Part shown: piece by piece, positions 1-7,968 of the stretch
How positions within the stretch are numbered: the stretch's first letter is position 1
Layout of the letters: every line of letters starts with the position of its first letter
NCBI RefSeq assembly: GCF_900101615.1
Contig: NZ_FMZX01000001.1
Span: forward strand, 434,001 to 498,000
Source: Belnapia rosea
Lineage (GTDB): Bacteria > Pseudomonadota > Alphaproteobacteria > Acetobacterales > Acetobacteraceae
DNA length: 64,000 nt
Direction of reading: 5' to 3'
Translations under genes and position numbers: made by a program
Notes under the pieces: generated by a model
What the model was told of the DNA's origin: nothing
The model's input: only the letters and a program-made list of their open reading frames with translations
Database searches by the model: none

Positions 1-1
1 G

Positions 2-46
2 GACGACCCGGCGAAAGCCCTGTTCTGCTTCCCCGACTCCAGCTAG
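2..46 (+). CDS. C-terminal tail of an unidentified protein (partial)
   Basis: From base 2 one frame stays open for 14 codons and ends at a TAG. It reads DDPAKALFCFPDSS. The tail is too short for family assignment and lies just upstream of the small glycine-zipper gene. It could equally be non-coding; the reading is based only on the open frame at the window edge. Confidence 0.3.
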   Translation, partial: DDPAKALFCFPDSS

Positions 47-86
47 GCCTTCTCGGGCCGGGCCCGCTGAGCACAGGAGAACAACC

Positions 87-323
87 ATGCGACCCATCGG
101 CCTGCCCGCTCTCACCTTCGGCGCGCAGCCGCTCGGCAGCGCCTGCCAAGTACCGCCCATGCAGGATCCGAAGACCGGCATCGCCGCGGATGCCGGCCTC
201 GGTGCCGCGGCTGGCGCCCGGCTCGGCTCGCTGTCCGGCAAACTCGGCTGGGGCGCGCTGACAGGCACGGCCGCCGGTATCGCTGGTGGCTGCATCTACG
301 AACGCGACCAGCGGAACGGCTGA
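87..323 (+). CDS. Small glycine-zipper protein
   Basis: This 78-residue protein is unknown in function. Residues 30-70 are very rich in Gly and Ala with regularly spaced glycines (GAAAGARLGSLSGKLGWGAL), the pattern of glycine-zipper segments found in small outer-membrane or lipoprotein-like proteins. The N-terminus has a hydrophobic stretch ending in GSAC, which is only a poor lipobox. An AGGAGA ribosome-binding site lies about 7 bases before the ATG and supports the start. The next gene begins 16 bases downstream in the same direction. The family call rests on composition only. Confidence 0.6.
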   Translation: MRPIGLPALTFGAQPLGSACQVPPMQDPKTGIAADAGLGAAAGARLGSLSGKLGWGALTGTAAGIAGGCIYERDQRNG

Positions 324-339
324 GCGGCGCCTGGCACGC

Positions 340-1833
340 ATGCCGGACCACGTCGGGCCTCCCGGGCTGCTCGCCCCGCTGCGCCGGCTCAACCGACGCA
401 CGGCGCCGCCGCTGCTCGTCTACCTGGCGGCCGGGGCAAGCGGCTTCGCCGCGATCGCCGAGACCTTCTGGGTGCGCGAGCGCCTCGGGCTCTCGGCACC
501 GGCGCTGCTCGCGCTCGCCGCGTGGCTGACCGTGCCCTGGACGCTGAAGATGGTGGTCGGGCACCTGGTCGACACCGTGCCGATCTTCGGCTCTCGGCGG
601 CGCAGCTACATCCTGATCGGCGCCCTGCTGCAGGTGGCGGCCTCTCTCGCGCTGGCCGCCGCCGCCGCCGGCCGCACCGGCTCCGCCTCGGCGGAAGCGG
701 TCTATGTCGCCGCCTCCCTCCTCGTCGTCATCGGCCTTGTCGTGCAGGATTGCGTCGCCGATGCGCTGACGACGGAGGTGGTGGACCGCACGGACCCGGA
801 GGGCATGCCGCGCGACCCAGCCGTCGTGCAGGCCGAGCTTGGCGACGTGCAGGTGCTCGGCCGCGTCGCGGTGATGGGCGGGGCCTTCGCGGTGGCCGGA
901 ATCGGAGGCTGGGCGGCACAGGCGCTGCCGGCGGCCATCGTCTTCCTGATCGGCGCGGCGGTGCCGCTGCTCTCCGTCATCGGCGCCGTGCTGCTGCAAG
1001 AAACCGCCGAGGATGCGCCGCTCCGGCCCGACCGGCGCATCCTCGGCGGAGGGACCGTTTTCGCCGCGGCGCTGCTCGCGCTCGGCTTGTTCGACCCGCC
1101 CTATGCGCCGGAGATCGGTCTCCTGCTCTCGCTCGGTGTCATCGCCTGGCTGCTGCGGACCACCATGGCCGGCATCCCGCCCGCGACGCGGCGCGCCATG
1201 GCGGCGGCCGCGGCGGTGATCTTCGCGTTCCGCGCCGCGCCGCCGGCCGGGCCCGGCCTGCAATGGTGGCAGATGGACGTGCTCGGCTACGACCAGGGCT
1301 TCTTCGGCGTGCTGGCGCAGATCGGCACCGGTCTCGCCATCGCCGGCTCGCTGCTGCTCGGCGGGCGCATCGTGCGGCTGCCGCTCGGCATGGTGCTCGG
1401 CTGGCTCGCGGCGCTCGGCGCCCTGCTGGCACTGCCGACCATCGGCATGCTCTTCGGCCTGCACCACTGGACCGAGGCGCATCTCGGCATCGGCGCGCGT
1501 ACCATCGGCTTGGTGGACACCGCGCTCTCGGCGCCGCTCGCGCAGCTCGGCATGATCCCGGTGCTGACGCTGATCGCGGTGCATGCGCCGCCGGGGCGGC
1601 AGGCCACCTGGTTCGCGCTGGTCGCCTCGCTGATGAACCTGGCCCTGCAGGCGGGCAACATCTTCTCGCGCGGGCTGAACGCCGCCTTCCCGGTGGCGCG
1701 CGGGGACTATGGCGCGCTGCCCGCCTTGGTCATCGCCGCGACCGTGGCCGGCCTCGCGCTTGCCCTCGGCGCCATCCTCCTGCTCGGGCCCTGGCTGCGG
1801 TCCCCGGCAGGGCCGGCGCCGCAATCCCAGTAA
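340..1833 (+). CDS. BT1 (folate-biopterin transporter)-like MFS permease
   Basis: This is a 497-residue polytopic inner-membrane protein with about 12 hydrophobic segments. Near residues 60-90 it carries PWTLKMVVGHLVD followed by PIFGSRRRSYILIG. This resembles the cytoplasmic loop signature of BT1 transporters (PWxIKPxxGxxSDxxPIxGxRRRSY). Family members carry folates, pterins or S-adenosylmethionine in protists and plants; bacterial homologues are mostly uncharacterised. The ATG at 340 is preferred because the next upstream in-frame ATG, at 286, lies inside the preceding gene. A generic MFS annotation is the fallback, and the substrate is unknown. Confidence 0.72.
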   Translation: MPDHVGPPGLLAPLRRLNRRTAPPLLVYLAAGASGFAAIAETFWVRERLGLSAPALLALAAWLTVPWTLKMVVGHLVDTVPIFGSRRRSYILIGALLQVAASLALAAAAAGRTGSASAEAVYVAASLLVVIGLVVQDCVADALTTEVVDRTDPEGMPRDPAVVQAELGDVQVLGRVAVMGGAFAVAGIGGWAAQALPAAIVFLIGAAVPLLSVIGAVLLQETAEDAPLRPDRRILGGGTVFAAALLALGLFDPPYAPEIGLLLSLGVIAWLLRTTMAGIPPATRRAMAAAAAVIFAFRAAPPAGPGLQWWQMDVLGYDQGFFGVLAQIGTGLAIAGSLLLGGRIVRLPLGMVLGWLAALGALLALPTIGMLFGLHHWTEAHLGIGARTIGLVDTALSAPLAQLGMIPVLTLIAVHAPPGRQATWFALVASLMNLALQAGNIFSRGLNAAFPVARGDYGALPALVIAATVAGLALALGAILLLGPWLRSPAGPAPQSQ

Positions 1834-1844
1834 AGAGGGACGGC

Positions 1845-2720
1845 ATGATGCTGCGCAGGATCGCACTTGTCGTGGCTCGGGGCGCTCGCCTGGCGCCTGG
1901 AGCGGGGGGCGATCGAGGCGCCCTTCCTCGCCGCGCGGATCGAGGCCGCCCTGGAGGGCGGTGCCCTACACGTCGAGGTGGGCCGCACGCGCATCGCCTG
2001 GACCGGCTTCGAGGATGGCGGCCTGGCCCCTGTCGAGATCCTCCTGTCGCAGGTGCATGCGCGCGGGGAGGGAGGGACGCCGTGATTCGAGGTGCCGAAG
2101 GCGCAGGTGGCATTCCCGCTCGGCGGGCTGTTGCGCGCGCCTCGCACCGAGCCGGGTGGTGCTGGACGCGCCGGTGCTCCACCTGCGCTGCGAGGCCGGC
2201 GGTACGCTGTCCCTGGCCCCGGGGCAGCCGGAGGGCGAGGCCGCGGCGCCGGCCTCCGGCCCATCACCGGAGGCGCTCCTCGCAGCGCTCCGCGATCTCC
2301 GGATCACGGACGGGCGGATCGTGGTCGAGGACCGGGCGCTCGGGCTCGATTGGGCGCTCCGCAACCTCAACCTCGCGCTGGGACGGCCTGCGGATGATGC
2401 GCTGCGGGGCGCGGCCAGCGTTAAGCTCGCATCGGGGGAGGAGACGGTGCCCCTTCGGCTGGCCGCCTCGCTGGAAGACGCGCCGCAGCGCTGGCATCTC
2501 GACCTGTCGCTGCCGCACCTCCGGCCTGCCGCCCTGGCGCATGCGGCCCCAGCGCTGGCGCCGCTCGGCATGCTCGACGCGCCGGCCTCCCTGACGGCCA
2601 GCGAAACCCTCACCGAGGACGGCCAGCCGCTCATGCCAGCGCCACGCTGCGGGCCGGGCCGGTCTGGGCCGATCCTACTTGCCCTCAGGGAACCCAGGCC
2701 GGATCAATAGCAGTTGCCAC
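1845..2720 (+). pseudogene. Decayed AsmA/YhdP-like (DUF3971) protein, N-terminal part
   Basis: The coding signal hops between frames. ATG at 1845 opens a signal-like start, then frame 1 reads RLERGAIEAPFLAARIEAAL and HVEVGRTRIAW, typical of the N-terminus of large AsmA-like envelope proteins of the YhdP/DUF3971 type. An in-frame TGA lies at 2083. After about 2140 the homologous text continues in frame 2 (RLAPSRVVLDAPVLHLRC). Near 2635 it moves back to frame 1 (ASATLRAGP) and then dissolves. Intact family members exceed 1000 residues, so the remainder is missing. These proteins act in phospholipid transport to the outer membrane. The call is based on recognisable sequence plus at least two frameshifts, one internal stop and a truncation. 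Confidence 0.65.
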
Positions 2721-2830
2721 GGAGCAACGGGCGCAGCACCAGCAGCCTATGCGACAGCTGACACCGAACTGTCCGCCGACGATGATGCGTGGAACAGAGC
2801 CACCAGATGCACCAACGGTGGCGGTCAGGG

Positions 2831-3667
2831 TTACATCACCATGGGCTTTGCCGCCGCGACAACCTCGCGGGCGTCAGGTGCGTTAATTCGCCGATACCTG
2901 GATTCTGCAAGCTCGAAGGCGCCGAATGCGGTGAGGCCAAGTGCGACCAAGGTGAAGAGCGCCCGCCCAAAAGGCTGAGCCTGAAGAGCAAGCAAGGCAC
3001 CGCCGAGACCACGCGCCTCGCTCGGGTCTGCCTGGTAAGCGGCAACCACAAGGAAGCCGCCGACTATCAGGAACACCACCGATCGCGCCGCATATCCCGC
3101 ACGCCCAAGCGGGACCACCCAGCGCGCAGCGCCGGCGTCACAGGTCAGATAGCGTCTGAAAGAGGCGGTCCAAGCCTTGTATCCCATGGCCAGCGCCGAA
3201 CCAGACACCGCCAGCCCGGCGGCGCCGACCAACCACCGGCCAAACGGCCGGACCAGCAGCCAAGCAGTCCAATCCTCCGTCGAGGTCCCGCCGCCATCGC
3301 CTTGCCGCCCCCCGAGGAGCAGACTCACAGCGAACACCCCAAGGCTGGCGTAGATGATGGCCGAGACCGCCTGCCCGGCGCGGGCGGCGATGGCCTTTGG
3401 GCCGGTGCCGCGCCCGTCTGCGTCCAGGATCGCCTGGAAGGTTCGCCAGAGGGCGAAGCCGAAGACGCCGAGCGCGACGACAGCGAGGAGAGCAGTCCCA
3501 AGCGGCTGGGACAGAATGGTCTGGAGAGCGCCCTTCGAATCCGTGGCACCTCCTCCGCGCCCAATAGCGGCGAGCAAGGCCAGGGCGCCGATGATCAGGC
3601 TCACGACGCCGCGCGCGGCATAACCGAGACGGGCCAGCAGCTCCAGGCGTTCGCGGTTGGCTACCAT
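2831..3667 (-). CDS. DUF1206 domain-containing membrane protein
   Basis: This is a 278-residue integral membrane protein with six or so hydrophobic helices. DUF1206 is a paired-helix repeat. The first copy starts near residue 8 (LARLGYAARGVVSLIIGAL) and the last near residue 185 (LGRAGYAARSVVFLIVGGF). A more diverged middle copy contains ISAIIYASLGVFAVSLL-like text. Function is unknown for the family. The ATG at 3667 was chosen over an upstream in-frame start because GAGG/GGAG sequences lie 3-11 bases before it and the repeat begins at once. It is convergent with the pseudogene to its left and faces IS debris on its right. Confidence 0.8.
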   Translation of the reverse strand: MVANRERLELLARLGYAARGVVSLIIGALALLAAIGRGGGATDSKGALQTILSQPLGTALLAVVALGVFGFALWRTFQAILDADGRGTGPKAIAARAGQAVSAIIYASLGVFAVSLLLGGRQGDGGGTSTEDWTAWLLVRPFGRWLVGAAGLAVSGSALAMGYKAWTASFRRYLTCDAGAARWVVPLGRAGYAARSVVFLIVGGFLVVAAYQADPSEARGLGGALLALQAQPFGRALFTLVALGLTAFGAFELAESRYRRINAPDAREVVAAAKPMVM

Positions 3668-3796
3668 CTCCGACCTCGATTTATGTGGGTGCCGGCAATG
3701 CAACGAGATGCGGCCTCATCCGGTTCCGCCGCATGAGCGTTGCCAAGTTCTTGGACTCTGTCCGGAACGAGGTGGCTGGGCCAATCCGGTGGGATG

Positions 3797-3979
3797 ATGC
3801 CAGAGCCCGCCACCTGCTCCGGATATCGCTTCCCAGCAGAGATCATCAGCCCTGCGGTGTGGCTTCATCAACTGTTCAGCCTCAGCCTGCGCGACGTCGA
3901 GCTCATCCTGGCCGAGCGGAGCATCAGCGTCACGCACGAGAGCATCCGAAGCTGGTGTCCGACGTCCGGCGGCACCTGA
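3797..3979 (+). mobile_element. IS6-family transposase N-terminal fragment
   Basis: The frame reads YRFPAEIISPAVWLHQLF then SLSLRDVELILAERSISVTH and ESIRSWC, a close match to the start of IS6/IS26-type transposases of Rhodospirillales, upstream of the DDE domain. The reading stops at a TGA at 3979 just after SWC. The catalytic DDE domain is absent, so this is a dead remnant. It abuts fragments of two other IS families in the next 400 bases. Confidence 0.75.
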
Positions 3980-4119
3980 TGAGCGCGGGGCAGTACCACG
4001 GCGCCCGCGAAAAGGCCTTCCGGGGCTGTCTGAGGAAACCTGTGTTCAGATGGCAGCGTGATCCTGCCAGCCGCGATGGCGCTCGATCCAACGCAGCGAT
4101 CGCTTCAATAACCTGGCGA

Positions 4120-4272
4120 TGCCTGCGGCACAGCCACAAGTAGTTCGTCTGCTTCCTGAACGCCGTCGAGCGCACGGTTCCGGCTGGCAAGATGACCCAC
4201 GCCATCCTCGACACCTACGGCACCCACAAGCAACCAAAGGTGCGGAAGTGGCTGGCCAATCACTCACGCTGG
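4120..4272 (+). mobile_element. IS630-family transposase fragment with in-frame stop
   Basis: The text reads CLRHSHK, a TAG at 4141, then FVCFLNAVERTVPAGK and HAILDTYGTHKQPKV. This is the middle of the DDE domain of IS630/Tc1-like transposases, where HAILDNYATHK contains the second catalytic Asp. Both ends are missing and the amber codon interrupts it. The element is not functional. Confidence 0.7.
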
Positions 4273-4371
4273 ATCCGCGAGCGTCTGCACTACCAGGTTG
4301 TCCGCACCACGCGTGACGATGCCATCTGCCACAGGTTCATGACGGTGCCGGGTGTTGGTCCAGGCTGTCAC
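4273..4371 (+). mobile_element. Probable IS110-family transposase fragment
   Basis: The frame that carries the IS630 remnant continues as RERLHYQVVRTTRDD and then AICHRFMTVPGVGP. CRRFMTVPGVGP is the hallmark of the C-terminal Transposase_20 domain of IS110 enzymes. Only about 30 residues remain. The switch from IS630-like to IS110-like text without a gap indicates a junction of two elements. The remaining 200 bases to the next gene contain nothing I recognise. Confidence 0.55.
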
Positions 4372-4572
4372 AGCAAGCATGATCCAATGGCTACCGAGCC
4401 CCGACATCCAAGTCCGGCCGATTGGCGTTGCAGAGGACGGGAGGCCGACGGGATCACCCTGTCTCACGACCTCCGGAGCCTGCTGATTTCCCTCCGTACC
4501 CACCGGCAACGCATGTTTCATGACGTCTGTGCGCAACCGCCGGAGAGCGGTCACCACAGGGGAGGTTCACCT

Positions 4573-5568
4573 ATGTACCGTCGTTCATTCCTGGGCGTCG
4601 TGACCCAGGCGCTTGCCATTCCCGCCATCGCCCGCGCCCAGGGGCATGGCCAGGTCGGTTTACGCTACCCGGACCGGCCCATCCGCTTCATCGTACCCTT
4701 TCCGCCCGGCGGTGGAACCGATGTCTGGGCGCGCATGGTGGCCGAGGGCATGCAGGCCGAGCTCGGCCAGCCGGTCCTGATCGAGAACCGTGCCGGGGCT
4801 GGCGGGATGGTAGGAGCAGAGGTCGCGTCGAAGGCCGTTCCGGACGGCTACACCTTGCTCTACAATATCACAACTCATGTGCAGGCGCCGGTGACCTTCC
4901 GCCGATTCCCTTACGACCCGATGCGTGACTTCTTCCCGGTAGGACGCCTCGGCACCACCGCCATCACCTTCTGCATCGGGCCGACCGTGCCGGCGTCCGT
5001 GACGACGCTCGCCGAATTCGTGGCGTGGGGCCGCGGGCGCGAGCTCGCCTTCGGCAATTACGGGCAGGGCTCGACAGGGCACGCCTATGCCCTGCTCCTG
5101 GCGCAGGAAGCAGGGCTCCGCGTGACCCAGGTCGCCTATCGGGGCGAGGCCCCCATGCTGCAGGACCTGCTGGCGGGCAATTTCCATGGCGGCTTCCACA
5201 GCATGACGGCCTCAGGTGAGATGATCCGCACGCGGCGCATCCGGCCGCTGGCAACCGGGGGACCGGATCGTGTGCCCTCACTCGCGGCTGAGGTGCCGAC
5301 GCTTCTTGAGCTTGGCTATTCCCGCCGCTTCGACTTCACCGGCTTCACTGGCCTCTTCGCACCGGCGCGGGTACCTCAGCCCATTTTGGACCAGTTGTCC
5401 GCCGCCTTCCGCACCGTCGCAACCAGCACAGAGATGATACGACGGCTGCACGCCATCGACACCGTTCCCGGCTACGAGGATCCGCCGGCCTTCCGCATGT
5501 CGGTCGAGCGGACTCTCCGACAGTGGGAAGAGCTGGCGCAGAGCCTCGACCTGTACGCCACAGGGTGA
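4573..5568 (+). CDS. Tripartite tricarboxylate transporter substrate-binding protein (Bug/TctC family)
   Basis: This is a 331-residue periplasmic receptor. A short Arg-containing signal peptide (MYRRSFLGVV then PAIARAQ) precedes the TctC fold, seen as YPDRPIRFIVPFPPGGGTD, IENRAGAGG and the PDGYTLL motif near residues 90-100. Family members bind carboxylates and deliver them to TctAB permeases, but no tctA or tctB is present nearby, so this is an orphan receptor. A strong AGGGGAGG ribosome-binding site at about 4558-4566 fixes the ATG at 4573. A longer in-frame extension upstream runs through IS debris and is not part of the gene. The ligand cannot be predicted. Confidence 0.9.
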   Translation: MYRRSFLGVVTQALAIPAIARAQGHGQVGLRYPDRPIRFIVPFPPGGGTDVWARMVAEGMQAELGQPVLIENRAGAGGMVGAEVASKAVPDGYTLLYNITTHVQAPVTFRRFPYDPMRDFFPVGRLGTTAITFCIGPTVPASVTTLAEFVAWGRGRELAFGNYGQGSTGHAYALLLAQEAGLRVTQVAYRGEAPMLQDLLAGNFHGGFHSMTASGEMIRTRRIRPLATGGPDRVPSLAAEVPTLLELGYSRRFDFTGFTGLFAPARVPQPILDQLSAAFRTVATSTEMIRRLHAIDTVPGYEDPPAFRMSVERTLRQWEELAQSLDLYATG

Positions 5569-5646
5569 GATCAGCCGGCAAGCGAAACCGCCACGCGCTT
5601 TGCAACGAAAGTACCGACCGCTTGTGCGCGCCCTTCTGGCAAAGCC

Positions 5647-5760
5647 AGGGCCCGCCAGCGCCTGAACACAGGCGCGTCGTTGGTGTTGAGCCGCCTTTCT
5701 GGAAGGTGGCGTTGGGGCTGACGGATGAGGAGTGGGCAGTGCTGGAGGGTCGTGTCCCGG
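5647..5760 (+). mobile_element. IS5-type transposase N-terminal fragment (copy 1)
   Basis: The peptide APEHRRVVGVEPPFW followed by LGLTDEEWAVLEG matches the start of IS5-group transposases, where L(T/S)DEEW is the first conserved block. Nothing of the rest of the transposase follows. A related 97-base stretch recurs at 15594-15690 on the same strand, about 83 percent identical by my hand alignment. Confidence 0.6.
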
Positions 5761-5861
5761 GTGCTGGTGTAGGAGGCCGATACCGTAACGGTGGCGATCA
5801 TCGCAATTCGTCCTTGGTAGGGTTGTGTTGCGACACGCAACTCTGACCCAGGGACGCCACG

Positions 5862-6320
5862 ATGACCGACGAGAGGATCGCTATTGGGGGAGCTGTTGGA
5901 GAAGGGCTCCGACCCTACTTTCCTGCGGGAGATGACCGGTTTTGCCGCGTATCGGCTGATGAAGCTGTATGCTGAGGGAGCCCGTGGCGCTGGCCATGGC
6001 GGGCGCAGCGCCTGGCGGGTGAGCCAGCGGAACGGCTGTCGGGAGCGGGACTGGCAAACCCGGGTTGGCATGGTGGAGTTGCGCGTTCCGAAGCTGCGGC
6101 GCGGCTCCTACTTTCCGGCTTTTCTGGAGCCGAGGCGGCTGGCGGAGAAGGCGCTCACGGCGGTTGAACGCATGCGTTCAACCCAAGAGGCCTATGTCCA
6201 GGGCATCTTCGTCCAGGGCATCTTCACTCGCTCGGCGGACGACCTGGTTCGGGCCATGGGCATGAAGGCATCAGCAAGAGCCAGGTGAGCCGCCCGTGTG
6301 CCGAGATTGATGGCCGGGTG
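5862..6320 (+). mobile_element. IS256 (Mutator)-family transposase N-terminal fragment, frameshifted
   Basis: ATG at 5862 begins MTDERIA. A frame change near 5882 leads into LLEKGSDPTFLREMTGFAA, then RDWQTRVGMVELRVPKLRRG and SYFPAFLEPRRLAEKALTAV, a textbook IS256-family N-terminus. Another frame change near 6263 is needed to read GISKSQVSRPCAEIDGRV. Everything after residue about 150 is missing, including most of the DDE domain. A perfect 15-base tandem duplication at 6196-6225 duplicates VQGIF. The element is dead. Confidence 0.8.
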
Positions 6321-6413
6321 CACCGTCAACTTGGCGAGGGCTTGGCATGCCGATCTGGTCCGGTCGCCAGCTGGAAAGAGTTCCCTGATTGCCAAGCCGC
6401 CCTATGCCGTCCG

Positions 6414-7448
6414 TCAGTCAAGCTTCGCGCCTGAGGCTTCCACGAGCCGCCGCCAGATCGGCGTCTCGTGTTTGATCTTGTCGGCGAGGGCCTGTGGTGT
6501 GACAGACGGATCGGCGATGAAGCCGACCTCTCGCATCCTTTCCCCTAGCCTGGAATCGCTGCCCGCTCGCAGGGCAGCGGCATGCAGCTGTTTGATCACC
6601 TCCGGGGCTGTTCCGGCAGGAGCCATCAGCGCCTCCCAGGCGCCAATGTCGAGCGCTCCCAGTCCAAGGTCTTCGAATTCCGACATGCCTGGGACGGAGG
6701 GAAGCAACGCGATCCGTCGCGCACTTCCGACGGCCAGCGCTGCTACCTCGCCCTGGGAAATGAGTGGCATCAGGGCCGGCGTCAGCTCGAACATCATATC
6801 AATGACGCCAGCCTGCAGGTCGGCAACCGCAGGGGCAGCCCCACGATAGGTGACGTGCAATCCTCGTACAGCGGCGGCTTTCTGCAGCGCTGCCATGGTC
6901 AGGTGCGCAGTGCTACCCACACCCGCAGTACCGAAGCGCAATTCCTCCGGGTTGTCACGGGCCCAAGTGACCAGACGGCGGAAATCGGTCCAGCCATGTC
7001 GTGCTGCGGCCTGCTTGTTGACGGCACATACGACAGTGCCGGCGCTCAGCTGACTGATCGGGGAAAAGTCAGTGTCGGGATCGAAGGGCAGATGGCTGTA
7101 GAGCGTCTTGTAGGCGCAAAGGGTGGTCATGCCGATCACGCCGAGAGTCGTGCCGTCCGCGCGAGCTTTGGCGACGTAATCGGCTCCGACGATGCCGGCT
7201 CCACCGGAGCGGTTGTCCACCACCACCTGTTGGCCAAGAAGCGGTTCCATGCGTTCCGAGAACAGTCGCCCCACCAGGTCTACGGCACCACCGGCTGGGT
7301 AGGGAACGACGAGCCGAATGGGCCGCCCAACCGAGGTTTGCTGTGCTTGGACAGAGTGGACGGCAGGAGCCATGGCCCCCATTGCCAAGCCTAAGCCAAC
7401 CCTGACCGTCTGCCGGCGAGTTTTCACGAAGGGCGGGCTTTCGGACAT
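6414..7448 (-). CDS. Tripartite tricarboxylate transporter substrate-binding protein (Bug/TctC family)
   Basis: This is a 344-residue periplasmic binding protein. A twin-Arg-like N-terminus (KTRRQTVRVG) is followed by a hydrophobic stretch and an AQA-type cleavage region. The mature part shows RPIRLVVPYPAGGAVD, DNRSGGAGIVGADYVAKA and the C-terminal alpha/beta lobe typical of TctC. The ATG at 7448 was preferred over one 15 bases upstream because GAGGAAG is correctly spaced before it. No transporter genes adjoin it; it is flanked on both sides by IS remnants. The ligand is unknown, and uptake of an organic acid is inferred from the family only. Confidence 0.88.
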   Translation of the reverse strand: MSESPPFVKTRRQTVRVGLGLAMGAMAPAVHSVQAQQTSVGRPIRLVVPYPAGGAVDLVGRLFSERMEPLLGQQVVVDNRSGGAGIVGADYVAKARADGTTLGVIGMTTLCAYKTLYSHLPFDPDTDFSPISQLSAGTVVCAVNKQAAARHGWTDFRRLVTWARDNPEELRFGTAGVGSTAHLTMAALQKAAAVRGLHVTYRGAAPAVADLQAGVIDMMFELTPALMPLISQGEVAALAVGSARRIALLPSVPGMSEFEDLGLGALDIGAWEALMAPAGTAPEVIKQLHAAALRAGSDSRLGERMREVGFIADPSVTPQALADKIKHETPIWRRLVEASGAKLD

Positions 7449-7588
7449 CGTTGACTTCCTCATGGCCCCTATGGCCGGACAACCGAAACGCGGGTGACGC
7501 GAAGACGTTCTGGTTTTCGGGCATCCTCCTGCAACTCCTGGCTGCGCCGATCTTCTTGCCTCGGCGGAATCCTTTATCGTTGGCGACC

Positions 7589-7740
7589 TTGCGGCTGAAG
7601 CAGAGGCACGGCAGCAAGCGGCGCCGGGCCTGGCGAGTGCGGCATCTTGCCACCGACGCCAACACCGGGCGGAGAATTGCCTCGACGCTGACCGACAGGG
7701 ATGCCGACGATGGCTCCCGGATTGGTCGGCTGCTCGAACA
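7589..7740 (+). mobile_element. IS5-family transposase DDE-domain fragment
   Basis: The peptide HGSKRRRAWRVRHLATDAN followed by TDRDADDGSRIGRLL corresponds to the central DDE region of IS5-family transposases (KHGxKRRRxWRKLHLATDAxTG). Start and end of the enzyme are missing. The N-terminal part of what looks like the same transposase type is found at 10631-10858, also on the plus strand. The rest of the 500-base gap between the flanking genes has no recognisable gene. Confidence 0.65.
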
Positions 7741-7968
7741 GGCGACCGAGGCGGCGATCGCCGCAGAGATGCTGAACCGAATGGTGGAGCTTGGACGCCT
7801 CAAGCATGTCCGCACCGCATGATCCGGATCACGAATGGGCCTCAATGCGACCACTTCGTCGACCTGTGCAACAAGGCCGTTTCTCGTCGAAAGCACCAAG
7901 GGTGGTGCTAGGCTCGCTCAGGTGCGGCCGGTCATCCGGCTCTGCCCAACAGCGGAGGGAGAAACATC

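Noticed and set aside
112-1866. A 584-codon minus-strand frame opposite the BT1-like transporter
   Set aside because: Low-complexity Arg/Gly/His text with no family resemblance, while the plus strand carries BT1 motifs and membrane helices.
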